Shown here piece after piece: positions 54,059 through 62,262 of a DNA stretch of 64,000 nt. Origin of the DNA: Thermus thermophilus HB8. GTDB taxonomy: Bacteria; Deinococcota; Deinococci; Deinococcales; Thermaceae. The notes beneath the pieces were generated by a model. It had not been told where the DNA came from, ran no database searches, and saw only the letters and a program-made list of their open reading frames with translations. Each line of letters begins with the position of its first letter. Within the stretch, counting starts at the first letter, position 1. The stretch lies in NCBI RefSeq assembly GCF_000091545.1, contig NC_006461.1, positions 1,240,469 to 1,304,468 on the forward strand. Direction: 5' to 3'. Position numbers and translations under genes: made by a program.

Positions 54059-56476
54059 ATGGCCCAGGTACTGCCTGTAGAAATCACCGAGGAGCTCAAG
54101 CAGAGCTTCATCAACTACGCCATGTCCGTCATCGTGGACCGGGCCCTGCCCGACGTGCGGGACGGGCTCAAGCCGGTCCAGAGGCGGATCCTCTTCGGCG
54201 CCTACCAGGAAGGGGTCCTGCCGGGGCGCAAGCACGTGAAGAGCGCCAAGATCGTGGGCGAGGTCATGGGCAAGTACCACCCCCACGGGGACGCCGCCAT
54301 CTACGACGCCCTGGTGCGCATGGCCCAGCCCTGGAACCTCCGCTACCCCCTCATTGACGGCCAGGGGAACTTCGGCTCCATAGACGGCGACCCCCCGGCG
54401 GCCCAGCGCTACACCGAGGCCAGGCTTTCCCCCATCGGGGCGGAGATGCTTTTGGACATTGACAAGGACACGGTGGACTTCCGCCCCAACTACGACGGCT
54501 CCCTCAAGGAGCCCGAGGTCCTGCCCGCCGCCATACCCAACCTCCTGGTGAACGGGGCGAGCGGCATCGCCGTGGGCATGGCCACGAGCCTCCCGCCCCA
54601 CAACCTCTCCGAGGTGGTGGACGCCCTGGTGGCCATGATCGAAAACCCCGCCATCACCCTGGAAGAGGTCATGCGCCACCTCCCCGGCCCCGACTTCCCC
54701 ACCGGGGGGAAGCTCTCCAAGAAGGGCATCAAGGAGGCCTACGCCACCGGGCGGGGAAGCCTTAAGGTGCGGGCCAAGGTGCGGGTGGAGGAGAAGGGGC
54801 AGAGGCCCGTCCTGGTGGTGACGGAGATCCCCTACCAGGTGAACAAGGCGAGCCTCATCGCCCAGATCGCCGCCCTGGTCAAGGCCAAGAAGATTGAGGA
54901 CATCGTGGGCCTCCGGGACGAGTCCGACCGGCAGGGCCTGAGGATCGCCATTGAGCTCAAGCGGGGCGCCAACCCCCAGGTGGTCCTGAACCAGCTCTAC
55001 AAGCACACCGCCCTCCAGACCTCCTTCACGGTGAACCTCCTCGCCATCGTGGACGGGGAGCCCAAGGTCCTCTCCCTCCTGGACCTGATGCGCCACTACC
55101 TGGACCACCGCAAGGAGGTGGTGCGCCGCCGGAGCCTCTTTGAGCTCAGGAAGGCGGAGGAGCGGGCCCACGTCCTGGAAGGCCTCCTCATCGCCCTGGA
55201 CCACATTGACGAGGTCATCGCCCTGATCCGCGGCTCCGAGGACGCCCCCAAGGCCCGCATCGCCCTCATGGAACGCTTCGGCCTCTCCGAGGCCCAGGCC
55301 CAGGCCATCCTGGACATGCGCCTCCAGCGCCTCGTGGCCTTGGAACGGGAGAAGCTTTTGGAGGAGTACCGGGGGCTCATGGAGGAGATCGCCCGCCTGA
55401 AGGCGATCCTCGAGGACGAGGCCCGCCTCCTCGCCGAGGTCAAGGCCGACCTCCTCCGGGTCAAGGAGAAGTACGGGGACGCGCGGCGCACCCTCATCAC
55501 CGAGTTTGAGGAGACCTTCAACCCCGAGGACCTGATTGAGGACGAGCCCATGGTCATCACCCTCACGGCCCAGGGCTTCCTCAAGCGCCTCCCCCTGGAG
55601 AGCTACCGGGCCCAGGGCCGGGGGGGGAAGGGCCTTTTGGCGGGCAGGACCAAGGAGGAAGACGAGGCCACCCACGTCTTCGTGGCCGACGCCCACGACG
55701 ACCTCCTCCTCTTCACGAACCGGGGCCGGGTCTACCGCCTCAAGGTCTACGAGCTTCCCGAGATGGGCCGCCAGGCCCGGGGCGTCCACGTGAAAAGCCT
55801 CCTCCCCCTCGCCGAGGACGAGGAGGTGGCGGCCCTCCTCTCCGTGCGGGGCCTGGACCAGGAAGGCTACCTGGTCTTCGCCACCGAGCGGGGCCTCGTC
55901 AAGCGCACCGCCCTCAAGGAGTACCAGAACCTGGGCCAGGCGGGCCTCATCGCCATAAGGCTCCAGGAGGGGGACCGCCTGGTGGGGGTCGCCCTCTCCG
56001 ATCCCGAGGACGAGGCCATCCTGGCCACCCAAGAGGGCCAGGCCATCCGCTTCCCCCTGGAGGAGGTGCGGGCCACGGGCCGGGACACCCAAGGGGTGAT
56101 CGGCGTCCGCTTCAAGAAGCCCGAGGACCGCGTGGTCTCCCTGGTGGTGGTGAAGCCCGGGGAGATGGTGGACCTCCTCTCCGTGAGCACCCGGGGCTAC
56201 GGCAAGCGCACCCCCCTTTCCGAGTACCCCCTCCAGGGCCGGGGCGGGATGGGGGTCATCACCTACGCCGTCTCCACCAAGGTGGGGAGGCTCGCCGCCC
56301 TGCTCAAGGTCCGGGGCGGGGAGGACCTCCTGGTCCTCTCCCGTAGGGGCCTCGCCATCCGCACCCCCGTGGCCGAGATCCGGCAGTACTCCCGGGCCAC
56401 CGCCGGCGTCAGGGTGATGAACCTCCCGGAGGACGACGAGGTGGCGAGCGCCTTCGTGGTGGAGGAGGAAAAGTGA
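54059..56476 (+). CDS. gyrA: DNA gyrase subunit A
   Basis: 805 aa. Breakage-reunion domain with [16 protein letters not shown] and catalytic [11 protein letters not shown] (active-site Tyr), coiled coil, and a C-terminal beta-pinwheel with the GyrA-box [10 protein letters not shown], which marks gyrase rather than ParC. In the quinolone pocket [14 protein letters not shown] has Ala where E. coli GyrA has Ser83, while the Asp at the position of E. coli Asp87 is kept. A Glu-rich end follows. Its stop overlaps cutA (TGATG). Confidence 0.95.
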
Positions 56477-56787
56477 TGGAAGAGGTCGTGCTCATCACGG
56501 TGCCGAGCGAGGAGGTGGCGAGGACCATCGCCAAGGCCCTGGTGGAGGAGCGCTTGGCCGCCTGCGTGAACATCGTCCCCGGCCTCACCTCCATCTACCG
56601 CTGGCAGGGGGAGGTGGTGGAAGACCAGGAGCTTCTCCTCCTCGTCAAGACCACCACCCACGCCTTCCCTAAGCTCAAGGAAAGGGTCAAGGCCCTCCAC
56701 CCCTACACCGTGCCCGAGATCGTGGCCCTGCCCATCGCCGAGGGGAACCGGGAGTACCTGGACTGGCTTCGGGAGAACACGGGATGA
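56476..56787 (+). CDS. cutA: Divalent-cation tolerance protein CutA1
   Basis: 103 aa. Signature VPSEEVARTIAKALVEERLAACVNI, YRWQGEVVEDQE and TTTHAFPKLKERVKALHPYTVPEI (in parts). Trimeric cytoplasmic protein; linked to copper tolerance in E. coli. ATG at 56476 used rather than the preceding GTG, since family members begin MEEV. Coupled to gyrA by a 1-bp overlap. Confidence 0.95.
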   Translation: MEEVVLITVPSEEVARTIAKALVEERLAACVNIVPGLTSIYRWQGEVVEDQELLLLVKTTTHAFPKLKERVKALHPYTVPEIVALPIAEGNREYLDWLRENTG

Positions 56788-57209
56788 CCCCGGACATGCT
56801 GGGCTTCCTCCGGGCCCTCCACCAAGAGGGAGCCCGGTTCTTGGTCATCGGGGGGTACGCCCTGGCCTTCTTCGGAAGGCCTCGCTTCACCAAGGACCTG
56901 GACCTCTGGGTGGACGCGGAGGAAGCCCCCAGGGTCCTCGCCGCCATCCGCCGCTTCTTCGGGGGGGATGACCTGGGCCTCACCGTGGAGGACCTGGCAA
57001 GCCCCGGCGTGGTCCAGCTGGGCTACGCCCCCAACCGCATAGACCTGGTGATCCTGGAAACGCCCCCCTTTGACGAGGCCTTCGTCCGGGCCCTGAAGCA
57101 CGAGGTGGAAGGGGTCCAAGTCTACGTGGTCCACCCCGAAGACTTCAAGGCCCTCAAGCGAGCCTTTGGGCGGCCCGTGGACCTCAGGGACTTGGAGGAG
57201 CTGGAATGA
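56784..57209 (+). CDS. Nucleotidyltransferase-superfamily protein (minimal, MNT-like)
   Basis: 141 aa. Motif GGYALAFFGRPRFTKDLDLWVD contains the GG-x(12)-D-x-D core of polymerase-beta-type nucleotidyltransferases; a third acidic residue follows in NRIDLVILE. Such minimal proteins often belong to toxin-antitoxin-like pairs. Its ATG overlaps the cutA stop and its stop overlaps the start of a 76-aa partner gene (57206), so the three are cotranslated. Activity unproven. Confidence 0.78.
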   Translation: MTPDMLGFLRALHQEGARFLVIGGYALAFFGRPRFTKDLDLWVDAEEAPRVLAAIRRFFGGDDLGLTVEDLASPGVVQLGYAPNRIDLVILETPPFDEAFVRALKHEVEGVQVYVVHPEDFKALKRAFGRPVDLRDLEELE

Positions 57210-57436
57210 GGGAGATCCGGCCCGTGGCCCGCAGGTTCCCCCTGGACGCGCCCCCCGACGACCGGGCGGAGTGGCGGGAGGTGCCCCTAGAGGAAAGGCT
57301 TCGCGCCGTTTGGGAGATGGCCCTTTTTTGGGCGAGGCTTAGGCTCGCCGAGGCGGAAGGGCGGGGGGAGAGGGCGAAGATCGCCATCCACCGCCTCCTC
57401 CCCGTGGCGAAGAAGCGCCCTCTAGGGAAGGGGTAG
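57206..57436 (+). CDS. Small protein paired with the nucleotidyltransferase, unknown
   Basis: 76 aa, basic and helical (LEERLRAVWEMALFWARLRLAEAEG, then ERAKIAIHRLLPVAKKRP). ATGA overlap with the nucleotidyltransferase gene. I do not recognise a family. The sequence R-x5-H (RAKIAIH) superficially resembles the HEPN nuclease motif, but the protein is too short for a HEPN domain. Confidence 0.6.
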   Translation: MREIRPVARRFPLDAPPDDRAEWREVPLEERLRAVWEMALFWARLRLAEAEGRGERAKIAIHRLLPVAKKRPLGKG

Positions 57437-57463
57437 CCCGGCGCGATTTTTGCAACCCTAAGG

Positions 57464-57493
57464 TTTACAAAATCCCCGCCCCCGTGCTAGCCT
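57464..57493 (+). promoter_or_regulatory. Promoter of sdrP with overlapping inverted repeat
   Basis: TTTACA at 57464-57469, 18-bp spacer, TAGCCT at 57488-57493. The inverted repeat TTTTGCAACC (57448-57457) / GGTTTACAAAA (57462-57472) spans the -35 box. Confidence 0.55.
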
Positions 57494-57512
57494 GGGGGTA
57501 AGGAGGTTCGGC

Positions 57513-58121
57513 ATGACCCAGGTGCGCGAGACCGTGAGCTTCAAGGCGGGGGACGTCATCCTCTACCCCGGGGTGCCGGGGCCGAGGGACCGGGCCTACC
57601 GGGTCCTCGAGGGCCTGGTGCGCCTGGAAGCGGTGGACGAGGAGGGGAACGCCCTCACCCTCCGCCTCGTCCGCCCCGGGGGCTTCTTCGGCGAGGAGGC
57701 CCTCTTCGGCCAGGAGCGCATCTACTTCGCCGAGGCCGCCACGGACGTCCGCCTCGAGCCCCTGCCGGAAAACCCCGACCCCGAGCTCCTCAAGGACCTC
57801 GCCCAGCACCTCTCCCAGGGCCTGGCCGAGGCCTACCGCCGGATTGAGCGCCTCGCCACCCAGCGCCTCAAGAACCGCATGGCCGCGGCCCTCCTGGAGC
57901 TTTCGGAGACCCCCTTGGCCCACGAGGAGGAGGGCAAGGTGGTGCTCAAGGCCACCCACGACGAGCTGGCGGCCGCGGTGGGGAGCGTCCGGGAAACGGT
58001 GACCAAGGTCATCGGGGAGCTCGCCCGAGAAGGGTACATCCGCTCCGGGTACGGGAAGATCCAGCTTCTGGACCTCAAGGGGCTCAAGGAGCTCGCCGAA
58101 AGCCGGGGCCAGGGGCGCTAG
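57513..58121 (+). CDS. sdrP: CRP/FNR-family regulator SdrP
   Basis: 202 aa. N-terminal double-stranded beta-helix (cNMP-binding fold, but the cAMP phosphate loop is not conserved), dimerisation helix YRRIERLATQRLKNRM and C-terminal winged HTH THDELAAAVGSVRETVTKV. Length and sequence match SdrP, reported in T. thermophilus as a stationary-phase/oxidative-stress activator that works without added effector. Shine-Dalgarno AAGGAGG. Likely regulates genes for redox and nutrient functions elsewhere. Confidence 0.93.
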   Translation: MTQVRETVSFKAGDVILYPGVPGPRDRAYRVLEGLVRLEAVDEEGNALTLRLVRPGGFFGEEALFGQERIYFAEAATDVRLEPLPENPDPELLKDLAQHLSQGLAEAYRRIERLATQRLKNRMAAALLELSETPLAHEEEGKVVLKATHDELAAAVGSVRETVTKVIGELAREGYIRSGYGKIQLLDLKGLKELAESRGQGR

Positions 58122-58127
58122 GCCTTT

Positions 58128-58133
58128 TATAGA
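58128..58133 (+). promoter_or_regulatory. -10 box of the DUF502 gene
   Basis: TATAGA, 9 nt before the ATG at 58143, which also has GGAGGGG in front. Confidence 0.45.
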
Positions 58134-58142
58134 CTGGAGGGG

Positions 58143-58790
58143 ATGCGGCTCCGCCAGCGCCTCATCACCGGTCTCGTCACGCTGCTTCCCCTCATTGTCA
58201 CCCTCTACCTCTTAGGGTGGGTCTACACCTATTCCGGGGCCTACATCCAGGCCTTCCTGCGGCTCTTCGGCCTCGAGGTGCCCCGGGCCTACCAGCCCCT
58301 CCTTCCCTTCGTGGGCCTCTTCCTCGCCGCGGTCCTGGTCTATTTGGTGGGGACCCTGGCGGAAAACTACCTGGGGAAGCGCCTCATCGTCTCCCTGGAG
58401 CGCTCCCTTCTCCTCCTCCCCATCGTCCGGGACATCTACAAGGCCGTCCAGCAGATCGCCCACACCCTCTTCGGCCACCAGGAGGTGAAGTTCAGCCGGG
58501 CGGCGGTGATCGAGTACCCGAGGCGGGGGGTTTACGCCCTCTGCTTCGTGGTGCAAAGCGTCGGGGGGAGGCTTCCCCCCTTGCCCGAGGGCTACACCGC
58601 CGTCCTCGTGCCCACAAGCCCGGTGCCCGCAAGCGGCATGGTGGTCCTGGTCCCCTCGGAGGAGGTCCTCCCCCTGGAGATCAGCGTGGAGGAGGCCCTC
58701 AAGTACGTGGTCTCCGCGGGCTTCCTCCTCCCGGAAAAACCCCAAGGCCCCTTAACCTCCCTCCCACAAAGGGCGGAGCGGCCGTCCTAG
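58143..58790 (+). CDS. DUF502-family membrane protein
   Basis: 215 aa. Two N-terminal transmembrane helices (about residues 8-28 and 52-72), then the DUF502 core PIVRDIYKAVQQIAHTLFG, RAAVIEYPRRGVYALCFVVQSV, and VPTSPVPASGMVVLVP. Function of the family is unknown; a cell-envelope role is usual. Ends 9 bp before the secreted-protein gene. Confidence 0.88.
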   Translation: MRLRQRLITGLVTLLPLIVTLYLLGWVYTYSGAYIQAFLRLFGLEVPRAYQPLLPFVGLFLAAVLVYLVGTLAENYLGKRLIVSLERSLLLLPIVRDIYKAVQQIAHTLFGHQEVKFSRAAVIEYPRRGVYALCFVVQSVGGRLPPLPEGYTAVLVPTSPVPASGMVVLVPSEEVLPLEISVEEALKYVVSAGFLLPEKPQGPLTSLPQRAERPS

Positions 58791-58793
58791 AAT
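58788..58793 (+). promoter_or_regulatory. -10 box of the 121-aa secreted protein/two-component operon
   Basis: TAGAAT overlapping the end of the DUF502 gene, 6 nt before the GTG at 58800. Confidence 0.5.
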
Positions 58794-58799
58794 GAGGGC

Positions 58800-59165
58800 G
58801 TGAAGCGCCGCCTCGTCCTCCTCCTGGGGCTTTGCGGCCTGGCCCTCGCGGCCCTGCCGCCCCTCCTCGGCCAGGCCCTGCCCCCGGGGACGGAGCTCAG
58901 GCTCCTCTCCCCCGACCTCAAGACCCTCTTCGCCGCCTGGCGCCTCGAGGGGAACCGCCTCCTCCCCCTCTCCCCGCCCCTCGCCCCCCGCCCCGGGACG
59001 GAGGTGCGCCTCCTCCTCTCCGTGCCCGGGAAGAAGCCCCAGGTCCTCCCCGGCGTGGCGGCGGAGGGGGACGTGCTCCTCCTTTTGGGGAAGGAGCGGG
59101 TAAGCCTGGTCCGGCTCCTCCAAGAGGCCTACGGCGTGGCCCTTCCGGGGAGGCTTTGGCCATGA
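58800..59165 (+). CDS. Small secreted protein upstream of a two-component system, unknown
   Basis: 121 aa, GTG start. Signal peptide (about residues 1-24: MKRRLVLLLGLCGLALAALPP...). The mature part has repeated LRLLSPDL / VRLLLSVPG patterns of a small beta-rich fold. No recognised family. Its stop overlaps the response regulator ATG (ATGA), so it belongs to the regulatory operon and might be a periplasmic partner or ligand for the kinase. Confidence 0.65.
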   Translation: MKRRLVLLLGLCGLALAALPPLLGQALPPGTELRLLSPDLKTLFAAWRLEGNRLLPLSPPLAPRPGTEVRLLLSVPGKKPQVLPGVAAEGDVLLLLGKERVSLVRLLQEAYGVALPGRLWP

Positions 59166-59845
59166 AGCGGATCCTCCTCATAGAGGACGACCCCGAGGTG
59201 GCCCGGCTCGTGGAGGCCGAGCTTAAGGAGGCCGGCTTCCAGGTGGACTGGGCCAAGACGGGGATGGAGGGGCTGATCCGGCACCGGGAGGGCAAGCCCG
59301 ACCTCGTGGTCCTGGACCTCGGCCTCCCCGACCTGGACGGGGCGGAGGTGGCGCGAAGGATCCGGGCCACGGACGACACCCCCATCCTCGTCCTCACGGC
59401 CCAGGACGCGGTGGACCGCAAGGTGAGCCTCCTCACGGGCGGGGCCGACGACTACCTGGTGAAGCCCTTCCACCCGGCGGAGCTCCTGGCCCGCATCCAG
59501 GTGCAGCTTAGGCACAAGGAGGGGAGCGAGGTCCTCGCCGTGGGCCAGCTGGAGCTCTACCCCGGGAAGCGCCAGGTCTTCTTCCGGGAGCGGGAGGTCC
59601 GCCTCTCCCCCAAGGAGTTTGACCTCCTCCACCTCCTCATGAGCCGGCCCGGACGGGTCTTCCCCCGCCCCGAGATTGAGGAAAGGGTCTGGGGCAGGCC
59701 CTTGGGCAAGGACTCCAACGTCCTGGACGTTCACATGGCCAACCTCCGGGCCAAGCTCCGGGAGGCGGGGGCCTACGGGTACCTGCGCACGGTCCGGGGC
59801 GTGGGCTACGCCGTGCGGCCGGGAAGGAGGGAGGAGGAGGGCTAG
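59162..59845 (+). CDS. Response regulator, OmpR/PhoB family
   Basis: 227 aa. Receiver domain with IEDDPEVARL, phosphoacceptor in VVLDLGLPDLDG (about Asp51), TAQDAVDRK and the conserved Lys in YLVKPFHPAEL; OmpR winged HTH with LSPKEFDLLHLL and VRGVGYAV. The start MKRILLIEDD is where family similarity begins. Directly followed by its kinase gene (no gap). Confidence 0.95.
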   Translation: MKRILLIEDDPEVARLVEAELKEAGFQVDWAKTGMEGLIRHREGKPDLVVLDLGLPDLDGAEVARRIRATDDTPILVLTAQDAVDRKVSLLTGGADDYLVKPFHPAELLARIQVQLRHKEGSEVLAVGQLELYPGKRQVFFREREVRLSPKEFDLLHLLMSRPGRVFPRPEIEERVWGRPLGKDSNVLDVHMANLRAKLREAGAYGYLRTVRGVGYAVRPGRREEEG

Positions 59846-61099
59846 GTGCTCTCCTTCCGCGCCCGGCTCTTCCTGGCCTTCGCCCTTTTGTGGCTCCTTT
59901 TCCTGGGCGGGGCCTGGTACCTGGCGGGACGCAGCGTGGACCAGGCCCTGAAAAGGCGCCTCGAGGCCACCCTCGCCCAGGACGCCCTCCGGGCGGCCGA
60001 GGCCTACCGGAAGGGCCAGGCGGGCGCCCTCCTCACCACGGGCGGGGTTTACCTGCACCTCTACGCCCAAGACGGCACCCCCCTCGCCCTCACCCGGCCC
60101 GACCACCGCCTCCCCCCAGAGAGGCTCCGCCGGGCGGGGCCCACCCCGGAGGTCCTCTGGGAAGAGGGCTTCGCCGCCGCCCTCGTGGCCACGCCCCTGG
60201 GCCTCCTCGTCCTCACCGCGGAGACGAGCCCCATTGAGGCCGCCCTCGAGGCCCTCCGGGAAGCCCTCCTCCGCGCCTTCCTCCTCCTCTTCCCCCTGGG
60301 CCTGGCTTTGGTCTACCTCACGGCCCGCCTCGCCGCCCGGCCCCTGGAGGCCGTGGCCCGGGAGATCACGCGCCGAAGCCCAGACCGCCTGGACCCCGTG
60401 CCCCACCGCCTGCCCAAGGACGAGTTCGGGCGCATGGTGGAGGCGGTGAACGCCCTGCTCCAGGCCCTGAAGGAGGCCAAGGAGCGGGAGCGGGCCTTCC
60501 TCGCCGAGGCCAGCCACGAGCTCAGGACCCCCCTCACCGTCCTCCTGGGCCACCTGGACCGCCTGGGGCGGAACCCCATGGACCTCGAGGCCCTCCGCAC
60601 CGCCCGGGCCACCGCCGAGCGGATGCGCCGCCTGGTGGAGGACCTGCTGGCCCTGGCCCGGGGGGAGGTGGAGCGGAACCTCAACCTCCACATCGTGGAC
60701 CTGGGGGAGGTGGCCCGGGAGGCGGCCCTGGAGTACGGGGTGGCGGCCGAGGCGGAAAGCGCCGAGGTCCTCGGGGACCCCGACCGCCTCCTCCAGCTCC
60801 TTCGCAACCTCGTCGCCAACGCCGTCCGGGCGGCGGGGAAGGAGGGCGTGCGGGTGCGGGTGCGCCGGGAAGCCGACCACGCCCTCCTGGAGGTGGAGGA
60901 CTCGGGGCCCGGGATCCCCGAGGACCTCCTCCCCCGCCTCTTCCAGCGCTTCGCCCGGGGGCCCGGAGGGGGCACGGGGCTTGGGCTTGCCATCGCCCAC
61001 GCCATCGCCAAGGCCCACGGCGGGGAGATCGCCGTGGAAAGCCGCCCCGGGCGCACGGTCTTCAGGGTGCGGTTGCCCCTTTTGGAGGAGGAGGCCTAA
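59846..61099 (+). CDS. Sensor histidine kinase
   Basis: 417 aa, GTG start abutting the regulator stop. Two transmembrane helices (about residues 7-27 and 138-158) frame a periplasmic domain of about 110 residues. A HAMP-like linker leads to the H-box FLAEASHELRTPLT (phosphorylated His), N-box LLRNLVANAVRAA and G-boxes DSGPGIPEDLL and GGGTGLGLAIA. Signal unknown. Confidence 0.94.
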   Translation: MLSFRARLFLAFALLWLLFLGGAWYLAGRSVDQALKRRLEATLAQDALRAAEAYRKGQAGALLTTGGVYLHLYAQDGTPLALTRPDHRLPPERLRRAGPTPEVLWEEGFAAALVATPLGLLVLTAETSPIEAALEALREALLRAFLLLFPLGLALVYLTARLAARPLEAVAREITRRSPDRLDPVPHRLPKDEFGRMVEAVNALLQALKEAKERERAFLAEASHELRTPLTVLLGHLDRLGRNPMDLEALRTARATAERMRRLVEDLLALARGEVERNLNLHIVDLGEVAREAALEYGVAAEAESAEVLGDPDRLLQLLRNLVANAVRAAGKEGVRVRVRREADHALLEVEDSGPGIPEDLLPRLFQRFARGPGGGTGLGLAIAHAIAKAHGGEIAVESRPGRTVFRVRLPLLEEEA

Positions 61100-61159
61100 G
61101 GAGGGCCCGGAGGGATGTCCAGAAAGAAGCTGCGTTTCAGAGCCTTCACCAAGAAAGCG

Positions 61160-62173
61160 TCACCCTTCTTCCTCACCAGGTAGCAGGATCCAAATGCGCT
61201 TGAGGGGTATTTCCGCCTGAATATCGTCGGGAAGCCTTTCGTAGTTGGCGAGTAGGGCCTGAATGAGGTCGTTGGCGTCCCAAAGCCTTATCTCAAAGAA
61301 GGACTGCGCCTTCTCCTTCTCGGCGGCCCCCTTAAATCCACCCCAGGAAACAAAAAGCCCCACGCGGGCGTTCAGCTTGCCCATGGCGCCGCGAAGCTGG
61401 TTGAGCTCGGGGCCACCCACGGGAGCATCCCCCGACTTCACCTGTACGGCGAGCCTAGGCTCGTCAAACCCCAGGGGACCCCGCCCCGCCAGAATGTCCA
61501 CACCCCCATCGGGTCCCTCGGGAGAACGGTAAGTGAAGTACCCCTCGGCTTGAAGAATCGCCTCCACGAGATAAGCCAAGCGGTGCCCTTTAAACTTGCG
61601 CGCAATGTGTTGCCGGATCAAATCCAGGGCGTACTCCTCCAAGTCCGCTGGATAGCCTTCTCCCTCTTTCTTTTCTTCGTTCTTGATTTTTTCGGGGGAC
61701 TTGCCCTCGAGGAGGCGCACGACGCGTTCCTCGGCGTTGTTGCGCTGAATGCGGCACACGGTCATAAACGCCCCCAGGGAGTAGAGGATGTCCCTGTCAA
61801 TCCTGTCCCGAGGTATTTCCTTGAACCACTCCACGGGGCGGGTGTGTTTGGCCCCTTCAGGGTTATTAGGGTTGTAAACGTAAGGACCCTTTACGCGCCC
61901 AAAATAAACGACGGGCCGCCGCTTGGAGGGCAGGGCAACCAAATCGCCCTGCTGCATCTCGCGGACAAAAGGCCAGATTTGACTGAGCCAGCTGAGAAGG
62001 GCTTTACGTTGAATCTCGGGATAGGTCTCCTCCAAGAGATTGTAAAGTTCCTCCCGAGTTTGCACCTGAGAGAGGTCGGGCAAGTCGTCCCATCCAATGA
62101 CCGCAACCCTGTTATTCAGGGCAAACTCTTCCTGCTCACCGCGTTTCCCCGCCCGCACCAACCAAAGCGCCAT
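61160..62173 (-). CDS. Mrr-like restriction endonuclease (type IV-like), lower G+C
   Basis: 337 aa from ATG 62173 (GGAGGTGGGAGGC in front; three in-frame codons upstream are dropped). The N-terminal half (ALWLVRAGKRGEQEE, VVYFGRVKGPYVYNP) looks like the ligand-binding half of COG4127-type proteins, perhaps an EVE/PUA-like reader. The C-terminal PD-(D/E)XK Mrr domain has YRSPEGPDGGVDILAG and LAVQVKSGDAPV (Q-x-K active site). Mrr-type enzymes cut methylated or foreign DNA. Base composition is low for this genome (about 52 % in one 60-base sample), so it was probably acquired. No methylase or McrB gene is beside it. Confidence 0.82.
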   Translation of the reverse strand: MALWLVRAGKRGEQEEFALNNRVAVIGWDDLPDLSQVQTREELYNLLEETYPEIQRKALLSWLSQIWPFVREMQQGDLVALPSKRRPVVYFGRVKGPYVYNPNNPEGAKHTRPVEWFKEIPRDRIDRDILYSLGAFMTVCRIQRNNAEERVVRLLEGKSPEKIKNEEKKEGEGYPADLEEYALDLIRQHIARKFKGHRLAYLVEAILQAEGYFTYRSPEGPDGGVDILAGRGPLGFDEPRLAVQVKSGDAPVGGPELNQLRGAMGKLNARVGLFVSWGGFKGAAEKEKAQSFFEIRLWDANDLIQALLANYERLPDDIQAEIPLKRIWILLPGEEEG

Positions 62174-62248
62174 GCCTCCCACCTCCCCCCAAGATATTCT
62201 CTTCGCCGGGAAGCGAAGCCTCCCGAGGCAAACCGGGTCCTATGGAAG

Positions 62249-62254
62249 TATATT
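62249..62254 (+). promoter_or_regulatory. -10 box of lutA
   Basis: TATATT, 8 nt before the ATG at 62263; no Shine-Dalgarno. Confidence 0.5.
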
Positions 62255-62262
62255 GAGCGCAA

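Noticed and set aside
57206..57436. HEPN nuclease motif in the 76-aa protein, which would make a MNT/HEPN pair
   Set aside because: Only an R-x5-H coincidence; the protein is much shorter than a HEPN domain and the surrounding helices do not fit.
61114..61182. 22-codon ORF (MSRKKLRFRAF...) between the histidine kinase and the Mrr-like gene
   Set aside because: The only upstream G-rich run (GGAGGG) touches the ATG, leaving no spacing, and the end runs into the 3' end of the Mrr gene on the other strand. No evidence of a real peptide.
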